Positions 1 to 6,970 of a DNA stretch of 64,000 nucleotides are shown here, one piece after another. The first letter of the stretch is position 1, and every line of letters begins with the position of its first letter. The notes under the pieces were generated by a model that saw only the letters and a program-made list of their open reading frames with translations, was not told where the DNA came from and ran no database searches. Made by a program: the position numbers and the translations under genes. The stretch is from Fermentibacter sp964564435 (GTDB taxonomy: Bacteria; Fermentibacterota; Fermentibacteria; Fermentibacterales; Fermentibacteraceae). The stretch is from positions 124,001-188,000 of the forward strand of contig CAZMAT010000002.1 in NCBI GenBank assembly GCA_964564435.1, read 5' to 3'.

Positions 1-1
1 C

Positions 2-406
2 GGCTCCATGGTGTTCGTCGACGACGACGCCCGGGAGGGACTCGAGGCGGTGCTGCACCCCCTGATGAAGGGCTGGGCCGCGCGTGCTGCGGGCGCCCTT
101 TCGGCGGGGGAGGGAGTGTATGTCCTCGAGGGGGCGCTCCTGGTCGAGATGGGGCTCGACCGCATGGCCGACGCGCTCGTCGTGGTGGCATGCGAACGGG
201 AGGAGTGCCTTGCGCGGGCCGTGGCGCGCGACGGGCTCGACGCGGCATCGGCAGAGAGGCGACTGGACAGCCAGATGCCCTTGACGGAGAAGATCAGGAA
301 AGCAGATTGGGTGATCAACAACGGTTCCGGTTCCCCGCCGGATTCGCTCCCGGGGCAGATAAGCGTCATCCTGGGTCAGATCACCGGGTCTTACCACACG
401 GGATGA
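2..406 (+). CDS. coaE: Dephospho-CoA kinase, C-terminal part
   Basis: The frame is open from the left edge of the window, so the N-terminus with the P-loop is missing. The visible ~134 residues match the C-terminal half of dephospho-CoA kinase, which phosphorylates dephospho-CoA in the last step of CoA synthesis in the cytosol. Diagnostic stretches are VLEGALLVEMGLD, the strand DALVVVACEREE, RAVARDGLDAASAERR, then QMPLTEKIRKADWVINN, which corresponds to the family's QMPLEEK...ADYVI-N block. The next gene starts 13 bp downstream on the same strand, so the two are probably co-transcribed. The family assignment is firm. Confidence 0.88.
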   Translation, partial: GSMVFVDDDAREGLEAVLHPLMKGWAARAAGALSAGEGVYVLEGALLVEMGLDRMADALVVVACEREECLARAVARDGLDAASAERRLDSQMPLTEKIRKADWVINNGSGSPPDSLPGQISVILGQITGSYHTG

Positions 407-419
407 CATCGGAGGTGAC

Positions 420-1151
420 ATGGCTCACAGAACCAGGCGGCGCCTTACCAAGACAGAACTCAAGAAGGACCCCGTTGCCGAGAATCTCGCCAGGGCATGG
501 GAGTTCCTCCGCACGCACGTCAAGGAGACCGCCATCGCATGCGCCGCGCTGCTCGCGGTGATCCTCATAGTCCAGAGCGTCATCTCTTCGGGCAGGAAGC
601 AGAACGCGGACAGCATGGCCCGCTACCTGCTGGCGGAGACCATCTTCGAGCAGGCCGAGCAGCTCGTGGCTGCGGGCAGGCCCGAGGAGGCCGCCGCCGC
701 TCTCAGCCAGGCCTACACCATTGCCGGCGAGGTCTACGACAGGAACCAGAACAGGGACTGGGGCCGCAGGGCCGCCATCCTCGCAGCCAAGGCGGGCATC
801 CTGCTGGGCCGTGAGACCGAGGTGATAGAGACCCTCCAGACACTCCTCGCCGCAAGACCAGACGGGATGATCGCCCAGAGCGCGAGGCTCCACATGGGCA
901 TCGCACTCGAGAACCGGGGCGGCGTGGAGGATCTGGCGAACGCAAGGGTGAACTACGCCGAGGTCGCGGCGGATTCCACCGCATTCCCACTGATGTCAGC
1001 GGATGCGCTGGCCGGGTTGTCGAGGCTCTCCCTCCTCGAAGGCGACAGTGGGTCCGCGAGGATGTTCCTGCAGGAATCCATGGAAGTGCGCGGCGACACC
1101 ACGGATTTCGACATGTATCAGCTAGCGCTCATCCCGGCTCAGCCGGAATAG
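420..1151 (+). CDS. Membrane-anchored TPR protein
   Basis: A 243-residue protein starting at ATG behind a clear GGAGG. Residues 1-35 are basic and probably cytosolic. One transmembrane helix follows at about 37-55 (rich in Ala, Ile, Val), then a long helical region with repeated A-x-A-x-L/G patterns typical of degenerate tetratricopeptide repeats (e.g. LLAETIFEQAEQLVAAGRPE). The layout resembles the YfgM-like family of single-pass TPR proteins that accompany the Sec translocon, but I see no specific signature for that role. It follows coaE by 13 bp and is closed by a strong hairpin. Function unknown; the topology is the reliable part. Confidence 0.8.
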   Translation: MAHRTRRRLTKTELKKDPVAENLARAWEFLRTHVKETAIACAALLAVILIVQSVISSGRKQNADSMARYLLAETIFEQAEQLVAAGRPEEAAAALSQAYTIAGEVYDRNQNRDWGRRAAILAAKAGILLGRETEVIETLQTLLAARPDGMIAQSARLHMGIALENRGGVEDLANARVNYAEVAADSTAFPLMSADALAGLSRLSLLEGDSGSARMFLQESMEVRGDTTDFDMYQLALIPAQPE

Positions 1152-1163
1152 GCGGGACCGGCA

Positions 1164-1204
1164 GCTGCCCGCCGCTGCGGGCTGACAACCGCAGGGCGGG
1201 CAGC
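1164..1204 (+). terminator. Strong GC hairpin after the TPR gene
   Basis: GCTGCCCGCC...CTGCGG pairs with CCGCAG...GGCGGGCAGC around an 8-nt loop with one bulged base, giving a stem of about 16 bp starting 12 bp after the stop codon. There is no T-run (AAAGAA follows), so it is either a Rho-independent-like hairpin without U-tract or a 3' end protecting structure. Confidence 0.5.
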
Positions 1205-1363
1205 AAAGAAGGCCGGATAGGCGACAGCCGATCGATCCGGTTCGCGCACCCTGTATCAGTAAAACCAGGGATTTGGAGCCGCAGCACGAGCTCCGTCACC
1301 CGCACTTTACATAATATCTCTTATCGGACATTTCATTTCCGCTGGAGATGTACACTCCGGCAT

Positions 1364-1446
1364 TCTCGCGGCTTGCCCTTCAGGTTATCCCGAATGTGGC
1401 AAGCCGCTGCCATGCCAGCTCACTCCTGCGGACGCAGGAATGAGCG
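1364..1446. repeat. 83-nt double-hairpin element, copy A
   Basis: Two adjacent hairpins. The first has a 10-bp stem at 1368-1377/1398-1407 around a 20-nt loop. The second has a 12-nt arm at 1418-1429/1434-1445 (one C.A mismatch) around a GGAC tetraloop. Copy B at 3520-3602 has exactly the same length and geometry, about 70% identity, and compensatory changes in both stems. It lies downstream of the minus-strand propeller gene. It may be a REP-like palindromic element or a structured 3' RNA; being palindromic, its strand cannot be assigned. Confidence 0.75.
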
Positions 1447-1512
1447 TGTCGCCAGCATGATTGCGGAGCAAACATGCGAGAGACCATGAACGCAGGCCAT
1501 GACGTACGCATG

Positions 1513-1542
1513 CTGCCTGCTCCCCTCCGGTGGAGCAGGCAG
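1513..1542. repeat. 11-bp perfect inverted repeat
   Basis: CTGCCTGCTCC at 1513-1523 pairs perfectly with GGAGCAGGCAG at 1532-1542 around an 8-nt loop. A related shorter hairpin with the same TGCCTGCTCCC arm lies at 3479-3496, on the other side of element copy B. No T-tract follows on either strand, so it looks like part of the intergenic palindrome family rather than a classical terminator. Confidence 0.6.
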
Positions 1543-1610
1543 GAGTTCGAGCAGCAGGCTGGATCGCTCTCGCAGTTCTCGAATCCCCTGAAGCGGGAAT
1601 GATGCTGGGA

Positions 1611-1634
1611 GCCCCCCCGCTCACGCGGAGGGGC
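1611..1634 (-). terminator. GC hairpin below propeller gene 1
   Basis: Read on the minus strand, about 30 nt past the stop codon of the 1666-3300 gene: a 10-bp stem with one G.U wobble around a 4-nt loop. The counterpart below the paralogous gene is at 3605-3632, with the loop changed and the stem extended to 12 bp. No U-tract is visible, so a role in 3' end formation is inferred from position and conservation. Confidence 0.5.
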
Positions 1635-1649
1635 GCCTGCCGGGTATGA

Positions 1650-1923
1650 GAACCCTCTGTCGGAATTACCTGGCGAGGACCATCCTGGCGCTCTGGGTCG
1701 AGCCCTGGGAGGTCATGCGGCAGATGTAGACGCCGCCGGGGACGGGAGCGCCGGATGCGGTGCCGTTCCAGGTGACGCTATGGCCGCCGGAGGCGAACGA
1801 GGAGCCCTCGGCAAGAGTCGTGACGAGCCTGCCGCTCATGTCGAAGATCTCGATGCTGACGGGGCCGCCGTTGTCGAGGCTGAAGCTGATGGTCGCGACG
1901 TCCATGAACGGGTTCGGGGAGAC
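1650..1923 (-). repeat. 274-bp identical direct repeat, copy 1
   Basis: Bases 1650-1923 are identical to 3645-3918. The repeat covers the last 86 codons of the propeller gene (the T9SS-type sorting domain), the stop codon and 16 bp beyond. Identity breaks off abruptly at 1924 (g against c). Upstream the two genes are only moderately similar. Confidence 0.95.
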
Positions 1924-3300
1924 GCCGAGCCCGGTGACCGAGGATACGTCGCCATCAGAAATGCCCGTGTTGTTGAAGAAGTCGAAATACAGCGCATATC
2001 CGGAGATTCTGGTGTATTCAACAGCATGAACGGTTCCGCTGGTGATCCAGCCGGGCGTTGGACCCCAGAGGCCGGTTGCAGCCTGGTCGTTGATCTGTAA
2101 TGGAGTGGAAAAGTCATCTGGATTCGTATTGAGGGAGTAGCTGACATAGACGATGTCGCCTGGATCGCTGTTGTAGGCGAGCGCCGCCACGCCTGTATTC
2201 TTGTTCGCTCGCAGGGACGGCATGAACTCATCGCCCGTGCCGGCCAAGAGTGTCCCATAGTTCCAAGCGGTCCCGTTTTCGGTCCAGTAGTAGCCGACGT
2301 TACCTGAGCCGCCGGATTCGAATGTGACAGTGATCCAGCCCACGATACCCCTGCTGTAGGCAATGTCGCAGTTCTCGAGCTCGAATCCAGCCGTATTGTC
2401 GCTCACCTGCACCGAAGAGAGCCATGTGGCGCCGTAGTCGGTGGAGCGTCTCACCCGGACCTCGTCGTTGGTGGTCAGGCGGGTGTCGATGAAGGTCACA
2501 CCAACCACACCGCCGGCTCCGGCGGAGATCGCCGGGTAGGGAGTGGTCCCGGGATCGATGAAGAGGCTGATACCATTCACCCAGCCTGCTCCGCCGAGCG
2601 CGTTCCGTGCAACCCATACATCATTTGCAGACCCGTTTGGGACGAAGGTCACGTAGAGCCACCCGGAGGATCCTATGTCGCCGTCCATGTCGGCGAAGGC
2701 CACATCACTGTAGACGTGGTCCCATGCACCTGCGGACCCGTCGACGTGCCATCTGCGGAGGTAGAGGTCGTTGGTTCCAGCGGGCTCGTTATACATGCAG
2801 AGAACACAGACCCAGGTGGAGCCACCGGTCGTGACGATCCGGATCTTGGCGTTCGAAAGGGCTCCGTCCGTATTCGTGCAGACGCCCCAGTAGGACCAGG
2901 TGAAGCCGCTGTCAGTCGAGCGGAACACAATGATGCTGTCTCCAGTGGTATGGTCCGTGTCAAAGGCTGCGTATATGTAGCCTGTGGCGGGATCGAGATC
3001 GAAGTCCTGGCTGTTCCCGACGCCGCCGCTGCTGGAGTAGATGAGGCGGTCCATGCCCCAGTCATACTCCTCCAAGGGGACGAAGGCTGAACTCTCATCC
3101 CTCAGCGGGGGCAGGATGCCCTCTAGTGGCGATACCTGGCCCGGTACGTAGGTCGGGTCGTTCGGATCGGCAAGGTACTCGGCAGGGATGGAGCCATAGC
3201 AGGGTCCGTACTGCACTCCGTCGGGATTGTCTGCAGCCTGGGGCGTAATCCACGGGGTTGTAGCGACCATCGACAGCATCGACACGAGGAATGCATGCAT
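1666..3300 (-). CDS. Secreted BNR/sialidase-like propeller with T9SS tail
   Basis: About 544 residues. ATG at 3300 was chosen because it follows an AGGAAATTG ribosome site and begins a signal peptide (MHAFLVSMLSMVATT); the frame stays open further upstream without one. The middle carries Asp-box (BNR) repeats, e.g. STDSGFTW and STDYGATW, as in sialidase-type beta-propellers. The last ~86 residues form a FlgD-like Ig fold ending as T9SS type A sorting domains do: GVSPNPFMD, FDMSGRLV, GVYICRM and a basic end. It should be exported to the cell surface or medium. Substrate unknown; I see no sialidase catalytic set. Paralogous to the next gene (3661-5301). Confidence 0.85.
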   Translation of the reverse strand: MHAFLVSMLSMVATTPWITPQAADNPDGVQYGPCYGSIPAEYLADPNDPTYVPGQVSPLEGILPPLRDESSAFVPLEEYDWGMDRLIYSSSGGVGNSQDFDLDPATGYIYAAFDTDHTTGDSIIVFRSTDSGFTWSYWGVCTNTDGALSNAKIRIVTTGGSTWVCVLCMYNEPAGTNDLYLRRWHVDGSAGAWDHVYSDVAFADMDGDIGSSGWLYVTFVPNGSANDVWVARNALGGAGWVNGISLFIDPGTTPYPAISAGAGGVVGVTFIDTRLTTNDEVRVRRSTDYGATWLSSVQVSDNTAGFELENCDIAYSRGIVGWITVTFESGGSGNVGYYWTENGTAWNYGTLLAGTGDEFMPSLRANKNTGVAALAYNSDPGDIVYVSYSLNTNPDDFSTPLQINDQAATGLWGPTPGWITSGTVHAVEYTRISGYALYFDFFNNTGISDGDVSSVTGLGVSPNPFMDVATISFSLDNGGPVSIEIFDMSGRLVTTLAEGSSFASGGHSVTWNGTASGAPVPGGVYICRMTSQGSTQSARMVLAR

Positions 3301-3379
3301 CAATTTCCTCTTCCCGGCGGTTGTGCCGCCAATCCACAAAGCCCAGGATCGGATGGGTAACCGGATCGGGAACGATATG

Positions 3380-3408
3380 ATTGTCGTCCATCCCGGTCTG
3401 TCTGTCAA
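3380..3408 (-). promoter_or_regulatory. Sigma70-like promoter for propeller gene 1
   Basis: On the minus strand TTGACA (3408-3403) is followed after exactly 17 bp by GACAAT (3385-3380), 4 of 6 to the -10 consensus. Transcription would start near 3373, leaving a ~70-nt leader before the ATG at 3300. Fit and position are good; there is no experimental support. Confidence 0.5.
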
Positions 3409-3478
3409 CGGATCTCCTTCACGGGAACTGAGGATTATGAGATCCAAACAGACTCCGGCCACGAGATACGTTTGTGCC

Positions 3479-3496
3479 TGCTCCCCCGTGGGAGCA
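3479..3496. repeat. Short perfect hairpin
   Basis: TGCTCCC at 3479-3485 pairs with GGGAGCA at 3490-3496 around CCGT. The surrounding TGCCTGCTCCC...GCAGGA context matches the inverted repeat at 1513-1542, so both spacers carry a member of this second palindrome family but on different sides of the 83-nt element. Confidence 0.55.
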
Positions 3497-3519
3497 AGCA
3501 GGAATGTACGCTGCGGCCC

Positions 3520-3602
3520 TCTCGCGGTTCGCCGGGCACGGTACCCGCAGGTTGGCGAACCGCTGTCGGGCCGGCTTGTTCCTGCAGACGCAGGAACAAG
3601 CG
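3520..3602. repeat. 83-nt double-hairpin element, copy B
   Basis: Same layout as 1364-1446 without a gap: a 10-bp stem (3524-3533/3554-3563) with a 20-nt loop, then a perfect 12-bp stem (3574-3585/3590-3601) with an AGAC tetraloop. Relative to copy A, two pairs in each stem have changed on both sides (C-G to T-A, T-A to C-G; C-G to T-A, A-T to G-C), keeping pairing. It sits about 60 bp downstream of the 3661-5301 stop codon. Confidence 0.75.
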
Positions 3603-3604
3603 AA

Positions 3605-3632
3605 GCGCCCCCCCGCCTTCGCGGAGGGGCGC
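3605..3632 (-). terminator. 12-bp GC hairpin below propeller gene 2
   Basis: GCGCCCCTCCGC / GCGGGGGGGCGC on the minus strand with a 4-nt loop and one G.U wobble, some 28 nt after the stop codon. It is the counterpart of 1611-1634. No U-tract is present. Confidence 0.5.
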
Positions 3633-3644
3633 CCGCCGGGTTGT

Positions 3645-3918
3645 GAACCCTCTGTCGGAATTACCTGGCGAGGACCATCCTGGCGCTCTGGGTCGAGCCC
3701 TGGGAGGTCATGCGGCAGATGTAGACGCCGCCGGGGACGGGAGCGCCGGATGCGGTGCCGTTCCAGGTGACGCTATGGCCGCCGGAGGCGAACGAGGAGC
3801 CCTCGGCAAGAGTCGTGACGAGCCTGCCGCTCATGTCGAAGATCTCGATGCTGACGGGGCCGCCGTTGTCGAGGCTGAAGCTGATGGTCGCGACGTCCAT
3901 GAACGGGTTCGGGGAGAC
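3645..3918 (-). repeat. 274-bp identical direct repeat, copy 2
   Basis: Identical base for base to 1650-1923; see that entry. Mismatches resume at 3919. The perfect identity of a coding segment, including third codon positions, next to diverged sequence suggests recent gene conversion or recombination between the tandem paralogues. Confidence 0.95.
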
Positions 3919-5301
3919 CCCGAGCCCTGTGACGGTGGAGACATCGCCGTCGGCTATGCCCGTGTTGTTGAAGCTGTCGAAGTAGAGGTCGTAGCCGGTA
4001 CTGGTGTATTCGACGGCCGAATAGGAACCTTCGGTGAGCCAGCCGGCGGTCGGACCCCAGCTCACACCAGTATGGTCGTTGATCTGGACCGGATCCGTGA
4101 AGTCGCTGGGATCGGAGACGTTGGACCAGGCGAAGTTGACGATGTCGCCGGGGTCTACGTTGTAGGCGATCGTGTTGTGGCCCGTGCCCTTGGAAGCGCG
4201 CATCGAGCCGGCGTACTCGTCATCGACGTTCGGGAATGTGGTGCCGTACGTCCATGCCGCGCCGGAATTGGTCGAGTAGTAGTAACCGAGGTTTATGCCC
4301 GATGAGAAATCGAACGAAACGCAGATCCAGGCGCTCGTCCCCCTGGCGTGGGCGATGTCGGTGCCCGAGAGATTTGCGGCGCCGGAGTTGTTGCTGACCT
4401 GCTCGGAACTCAACCAGGAGGAGCCGTAACTGGTGGAGCGCTTGATCCGGACTTCTTCGTTGGTGGTGAGCCTGGTGTCGATGAAGGCCACCGAGACGAC
4501 CCCGCCCGTGCCTGCAGCGATTGCGGGGTACGGATGTGTCTGGGCGTCGCCGAACTGCAGATCGTTGTTCACCCAGCCGGCGCCCGCCAGTGCGTTGCGG
4601 GCGACGAAGACGTCGTACTCGGTATCGTCAGGGACGTAGGCGACGTAGAGATAGCCCGACGAGCCTATGTCGCCGTCCATGTCGGCGAAGATGGCGTCGT
4701 CGTCGACCTGCTCCCAGGTAGCGTTGGAGCCGTCGGTGCGCCATCTCCGCATCCAGAGGGCGTCGGATCCGCTTGTCTCGTCCCATATGCCGAGAACACA
4801 GACCCATGTGTAGCCGCCGGCCGTGACCACGCGGACCTTGGCGTACCCGACAGCGCCATCCGTGTTGGTGCAGATGCCCCAGATCGCCCAGGTGACGCCG
4901 CTGTCGGTGGAGCGGTAGACCAGGAGGCTGTCGCCCGTGGTGTGGTAGGTATCGAAGGCCGCGTACAGGTATCCGGTGGAGGGATCGACGTCGAAGTCCT
5001 GGCTGTTCCCGACGCCGCCGCTGCTGGTGTAGATGAGGTGGTCAGGACCCCAGTCGGAGCCCTCCCAGGGGAGCGTGCTGCTTTCCTCGTCCCTCACGGG
5101 AGGCAGGACGCCCTCGAGGGGGTTCTCCTGGCCCGGGACGTAGGTCGGATCGTCTGGGTTGACGAGTGACGATGCGGGTATGGAACCGTAGCTGGGCTGG
5201 ACGATTACGCCCTCGGGCGTGTCGAGGCTCGTCGAAGCGGCAGTTCCGGCGGTGAGCGCCAGTATGGCCGCCGTCAGCACGGCAGACAGTCGGTACGTCA
5301 T
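3661..5301 (-). CDS. Secreted BNR/sialidase-like propeller with T9SS tail (paralogue)
   Basis: A protein of 546 residues starting at ATG behind AGGGAGGG, with a signal peptide (MTYRLSAVLTAAILALTAG). It aligns over its full length with the 1666-3300 product: SIPAS.L..PDDPTYVPGQ, SSGGVGNSQDFD, the Asp-box STDSGVTW, DGDIGSSG, FIDTRLTTNEEVR. The last 86 residues are identical, being encoded by the 274-bp repeat. It is predicted to be secreted through a type IX-like system and processed at the C-terminus. Tandem arrangement and equal length indicate gene duplication followed by divergence of the propeller part. Ligand or substrate unknown. Confidence 0.85.
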   Translation of the reverse strand: MTYRLSAVLTAAILALTAGTAASTSLDTPEGVIVQPSYGSIPASSLVNPDDPTYVPGQENPLEGVLPPVRDEESSTLPWEGSDWGPDHLIYTSSGGVGNSQDFDVDPSTGYLYAAFDTYHTTGDSLLVYRSTDSGVTWAIWGICTNTDGAVGYAKVRVVTAGGYTWVCVLGIWDETSGSDALWMRRWRTDGSNATWEQVDDDAIFADMDGDIGSSGYLYVAYVPDDTEYDVFVARNALAGAGWVNNDLQFGDAQTHPYPAIAAGTGGVVSVAFIDTRLTTNEEVRIKRSTSYGSSWLSSEQVSNNSGAANLSGTDIAHARGTSAWICVSFDFSSGINLGYYYSTNSGAAWTYGTTFPNVDDEYAGSMRASKGTGHNTIAYNVDPGDIVNFAWSNVSDPSDFTDPVQINDHTGVSWGPTAGWLTEGSYSAVEYTSTGYDLYFDSFNNTGIADGDVSTVTGLGVSPNPFMDVATISFSLDNGGPVSIEIFDMSGRLVTTLAEGSSFASGGHSVTWNGTASGAPVPGGVYICRMTSQGSTQSARMVLAR

Positions 5302-5431
5302 GTTTCCCTCCCTGGCGGATCAACCGCCCAATCGTACCCTCTCAGCCACCCCGGCTATGATGAGGGATACCATTGAAAAGAAATTTTCCTCCATTCCGGA
5401 GGCGATGTCAACGGAGGGTCCACGGAGGGGG

Positions 5432-6970
5432 TCAGCCTTTCCCTCTGCCCCCAGCCTCGTCGAGGACTTCCGCGCATTCCGATCTCAGCCGGTCGAGCGC
5501 TGCCGCACCGGTCTCCCCGACCGCCAGGGCCTGTTCCAGATCCTTCCAGAGCCTCTGCACCCTTCTCTGGAGCATCAGCGGCGCTCCCCTGTCGCAGAGG
5601 AGTTCGATGGCCTCGTCCCTGGCGAGAAAGGGCCTTCTCGAAGAGAGGACATCGGCGATCCCCCTCTCGAAGGCGGAGAGGAGCTCCTCGACATCTCCAG
5701 CGTCCTCGATGCCGGAAGAGGGGTCGCTCCTGCGCCGGCTGCGGAGCAGCAGCACCAGCGAGAGCACGACGGTGCACGCGGCGACGGCTATGAGGATGAT
5801 CACCGGTCCGGACCCGTCGCCTGGCCGATCCAGCCCTGCAGAGACCGAATCGTCGCATTCGGGGGGCATGTAGTCGACATGGATGGAGCAGGCGGGGATC
5901 GTCGTGAACCTGTACTCGAGGTCGCGGGTGTCGAACCAGGGCAGGCTGTCCCCGCCGGCCGAAACCGTCCCCGTGTCTGTCTGGACGAGCAGGAATCTCT
6001 GTCTGAGGGTATCGCCCGACACTGAGGGATCGCCGATCGGGGTGACGGTCGCCGGACCCTCGATGCGAGGAATGGGAATCGAACGCATGGACCGCGTTCC
6101 GGGGCCGGTCGCCTCGAGGAGCAGCAGCCTGTCGCACCCGCTCCTGGATGTGTCGATCAGGCGCAGGCCTATGCTGTCGGCCACACCGGTGAATCCCGTG
6201 GGCATCCCGTCAGCCGGGAACGGGGTCACGTCGATCCGCACCGTGTCGCCCGTGACGGTGTGGATGGGGCCGTCGCCGAAGAACATCTCCCCCGCCTCGT
6301 ACACGTTGGCCGACATGACGGGGAGGCGCACCTCCCCGTCCGAGGCGGCGGTGACCTCCAGCGTGTTGAGACGGCTGCGCCTGGCGCCGTCATCCATGAC
6401 ACGCCAGACCAGGGTCTCCGGTGACGACACCAGCCTTGCCGTGCCGTTCTCCGGAGGGCCCCAGCCCGTCTCCACGCTCTTCACCATGAGCCGTGACACC
6501 AGGTAGTAGTCCACGTCGAAGGGAACGCCGGGGTAGATGCGATCGGCCTCCACCACGGCCATTATGGCGAGCGGCTTCCCGTAGGTTGTTGCGTCATATG
6601 GCCGCATCCCTCCGACCGGCATCACGAAGATGCTCTCCGCAGGCATGCGGTACACCCCTCCTCCGCCGAGGATGACGATCATGGGGCCGACAGCCTGGGG
6701 GCCTTCGAATCCTTCATATGTCTGAAAGATGAGTTCCAATCTGCATAAGGATTCGGTGACCCCGTTCACGGACCTGGTGCTCCTCATGGAGCGGCTGGAG
6801 ATGAAGGCGAGGCCGTCCGAGAAGACCGGCTGGGTCGACAGGGACGTGCAGGAGGGGTCGTTCGACGAGAGAGAGAGGGTGAAGGCGGATCCGGCCTCAA
6901 CCGAGTCAGGGTGTTCGACGGCTACGGATGGCTGCCCAAGGAGGCAGGCGCCCAGGAGCAGCCCCGGCAT
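5432..6970 (-). CDS. batD: BatD-like aerotolerance operon protein
   Basis: About 512 residues. ATG at 6970 overlaps the batC stop as TGATG; a GTG one codon earlier is the alternative. It has a short signal peptide (MPGLLLGACLLGQPS), an extracytoplasmic part of ~370 residues with repeated beta-strand patterns, one transmembrane helix near 388-410 (VIILIAVAACTVVLSLVLLL) followed by RSRRR, and a ~100-residue cytosolic helical tail. This is the architecture of BatD/oxygen-tolerance proteins, and the gene is last in a MoxR-DUF58-BatABC block, which supports the name more than the sequence alone. It is thought to act with the Bat complex at the inner membrane; its biochemical role is unknown in the family. 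Confidence 0.75.
   Translation of the reverse strand: MPGLLLGACLLGQPSVAVEHPDSVEAGSAFTLSLSSNDPSCTSLSTQPVFSDGLAFISSRSMRSTRSVNGVTESLCRLELIFQTYEGFEGPQAVGPMIVILGGGGVYRMPAESIFVMPVGGMRPYDATTYGKPLAIMAVVEADRIYPGVPFDVDYYLVSRLMVKSVETGWGPPENGTARLVSSPETLVWRVMDDGARRSRLNTLEVTAASDGEVRLPVMSANVYEAGEMFFGDGPIHTVTGDTVRIDVTPFPADGMPTGFTGVADSIGLRLIDTSRSGCDRLLLLEATGPGTRSMRSIPIPRIEGPATVTPIGDPSVSGDTLRQRFLLVQTDTGTVSAGGDSLPWFDTRDLEYRFTTIPACSIHVDYMPPECDDSVSAGLDRPGDGSGPVIILIAVAACTVVLSLVLLLRSRRRSDPSSGIEDAGDVEELLSAFERGIADVLSSRRPFLARDEAIELLCDRGAPLMLQRRVQRLWKDLEQALAVGETGAAALDRLRSECAEVLDEAGGRGKG

Larger units (their letters stand above)
1152..1665. other. Intergenic spacer, hairpin-rich, no gene
   Basis: A spacer of 514 bp between convergent genes. 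It contains the terminator-like hairpin at 1164-1204, an AT-rich patch near 1305-1335, the 83-nt element, the 1513-1542 inverted repeat and the hairpin at 1611-1634. A 79-codon open frame on the minus strand (1385-1624) crosses these palindromes, has no ribosome binding site and no recognisable composition, so I do not call it a gene. Confidence 0.7.
3301..3644. other. Spacer between the two propeller genes
   Basis: This holds, from left to right, the promoter and leader of the first propeller gene (to about 3410), a 7-bp hairpin (3479-3496), the 83-nt element copy B (3520-3602) and the hairpin at 3605-3632 below the second propeller gene. No coding signal was seen. Confidence 0.7.

Noticed and set aside
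1305..1335. AT-rich patch with TACATAATAT as a promoter
   Set aside because: No gene follows on the plus strand, the -35 is absent, and genes on the minus strand end before reaching it.
1385..1624. A 79-codon open frame on the minus strand in the first spacer
   Set aside because: It crosses three palindromes, has no ribosome binding site and no protein-like pattern.
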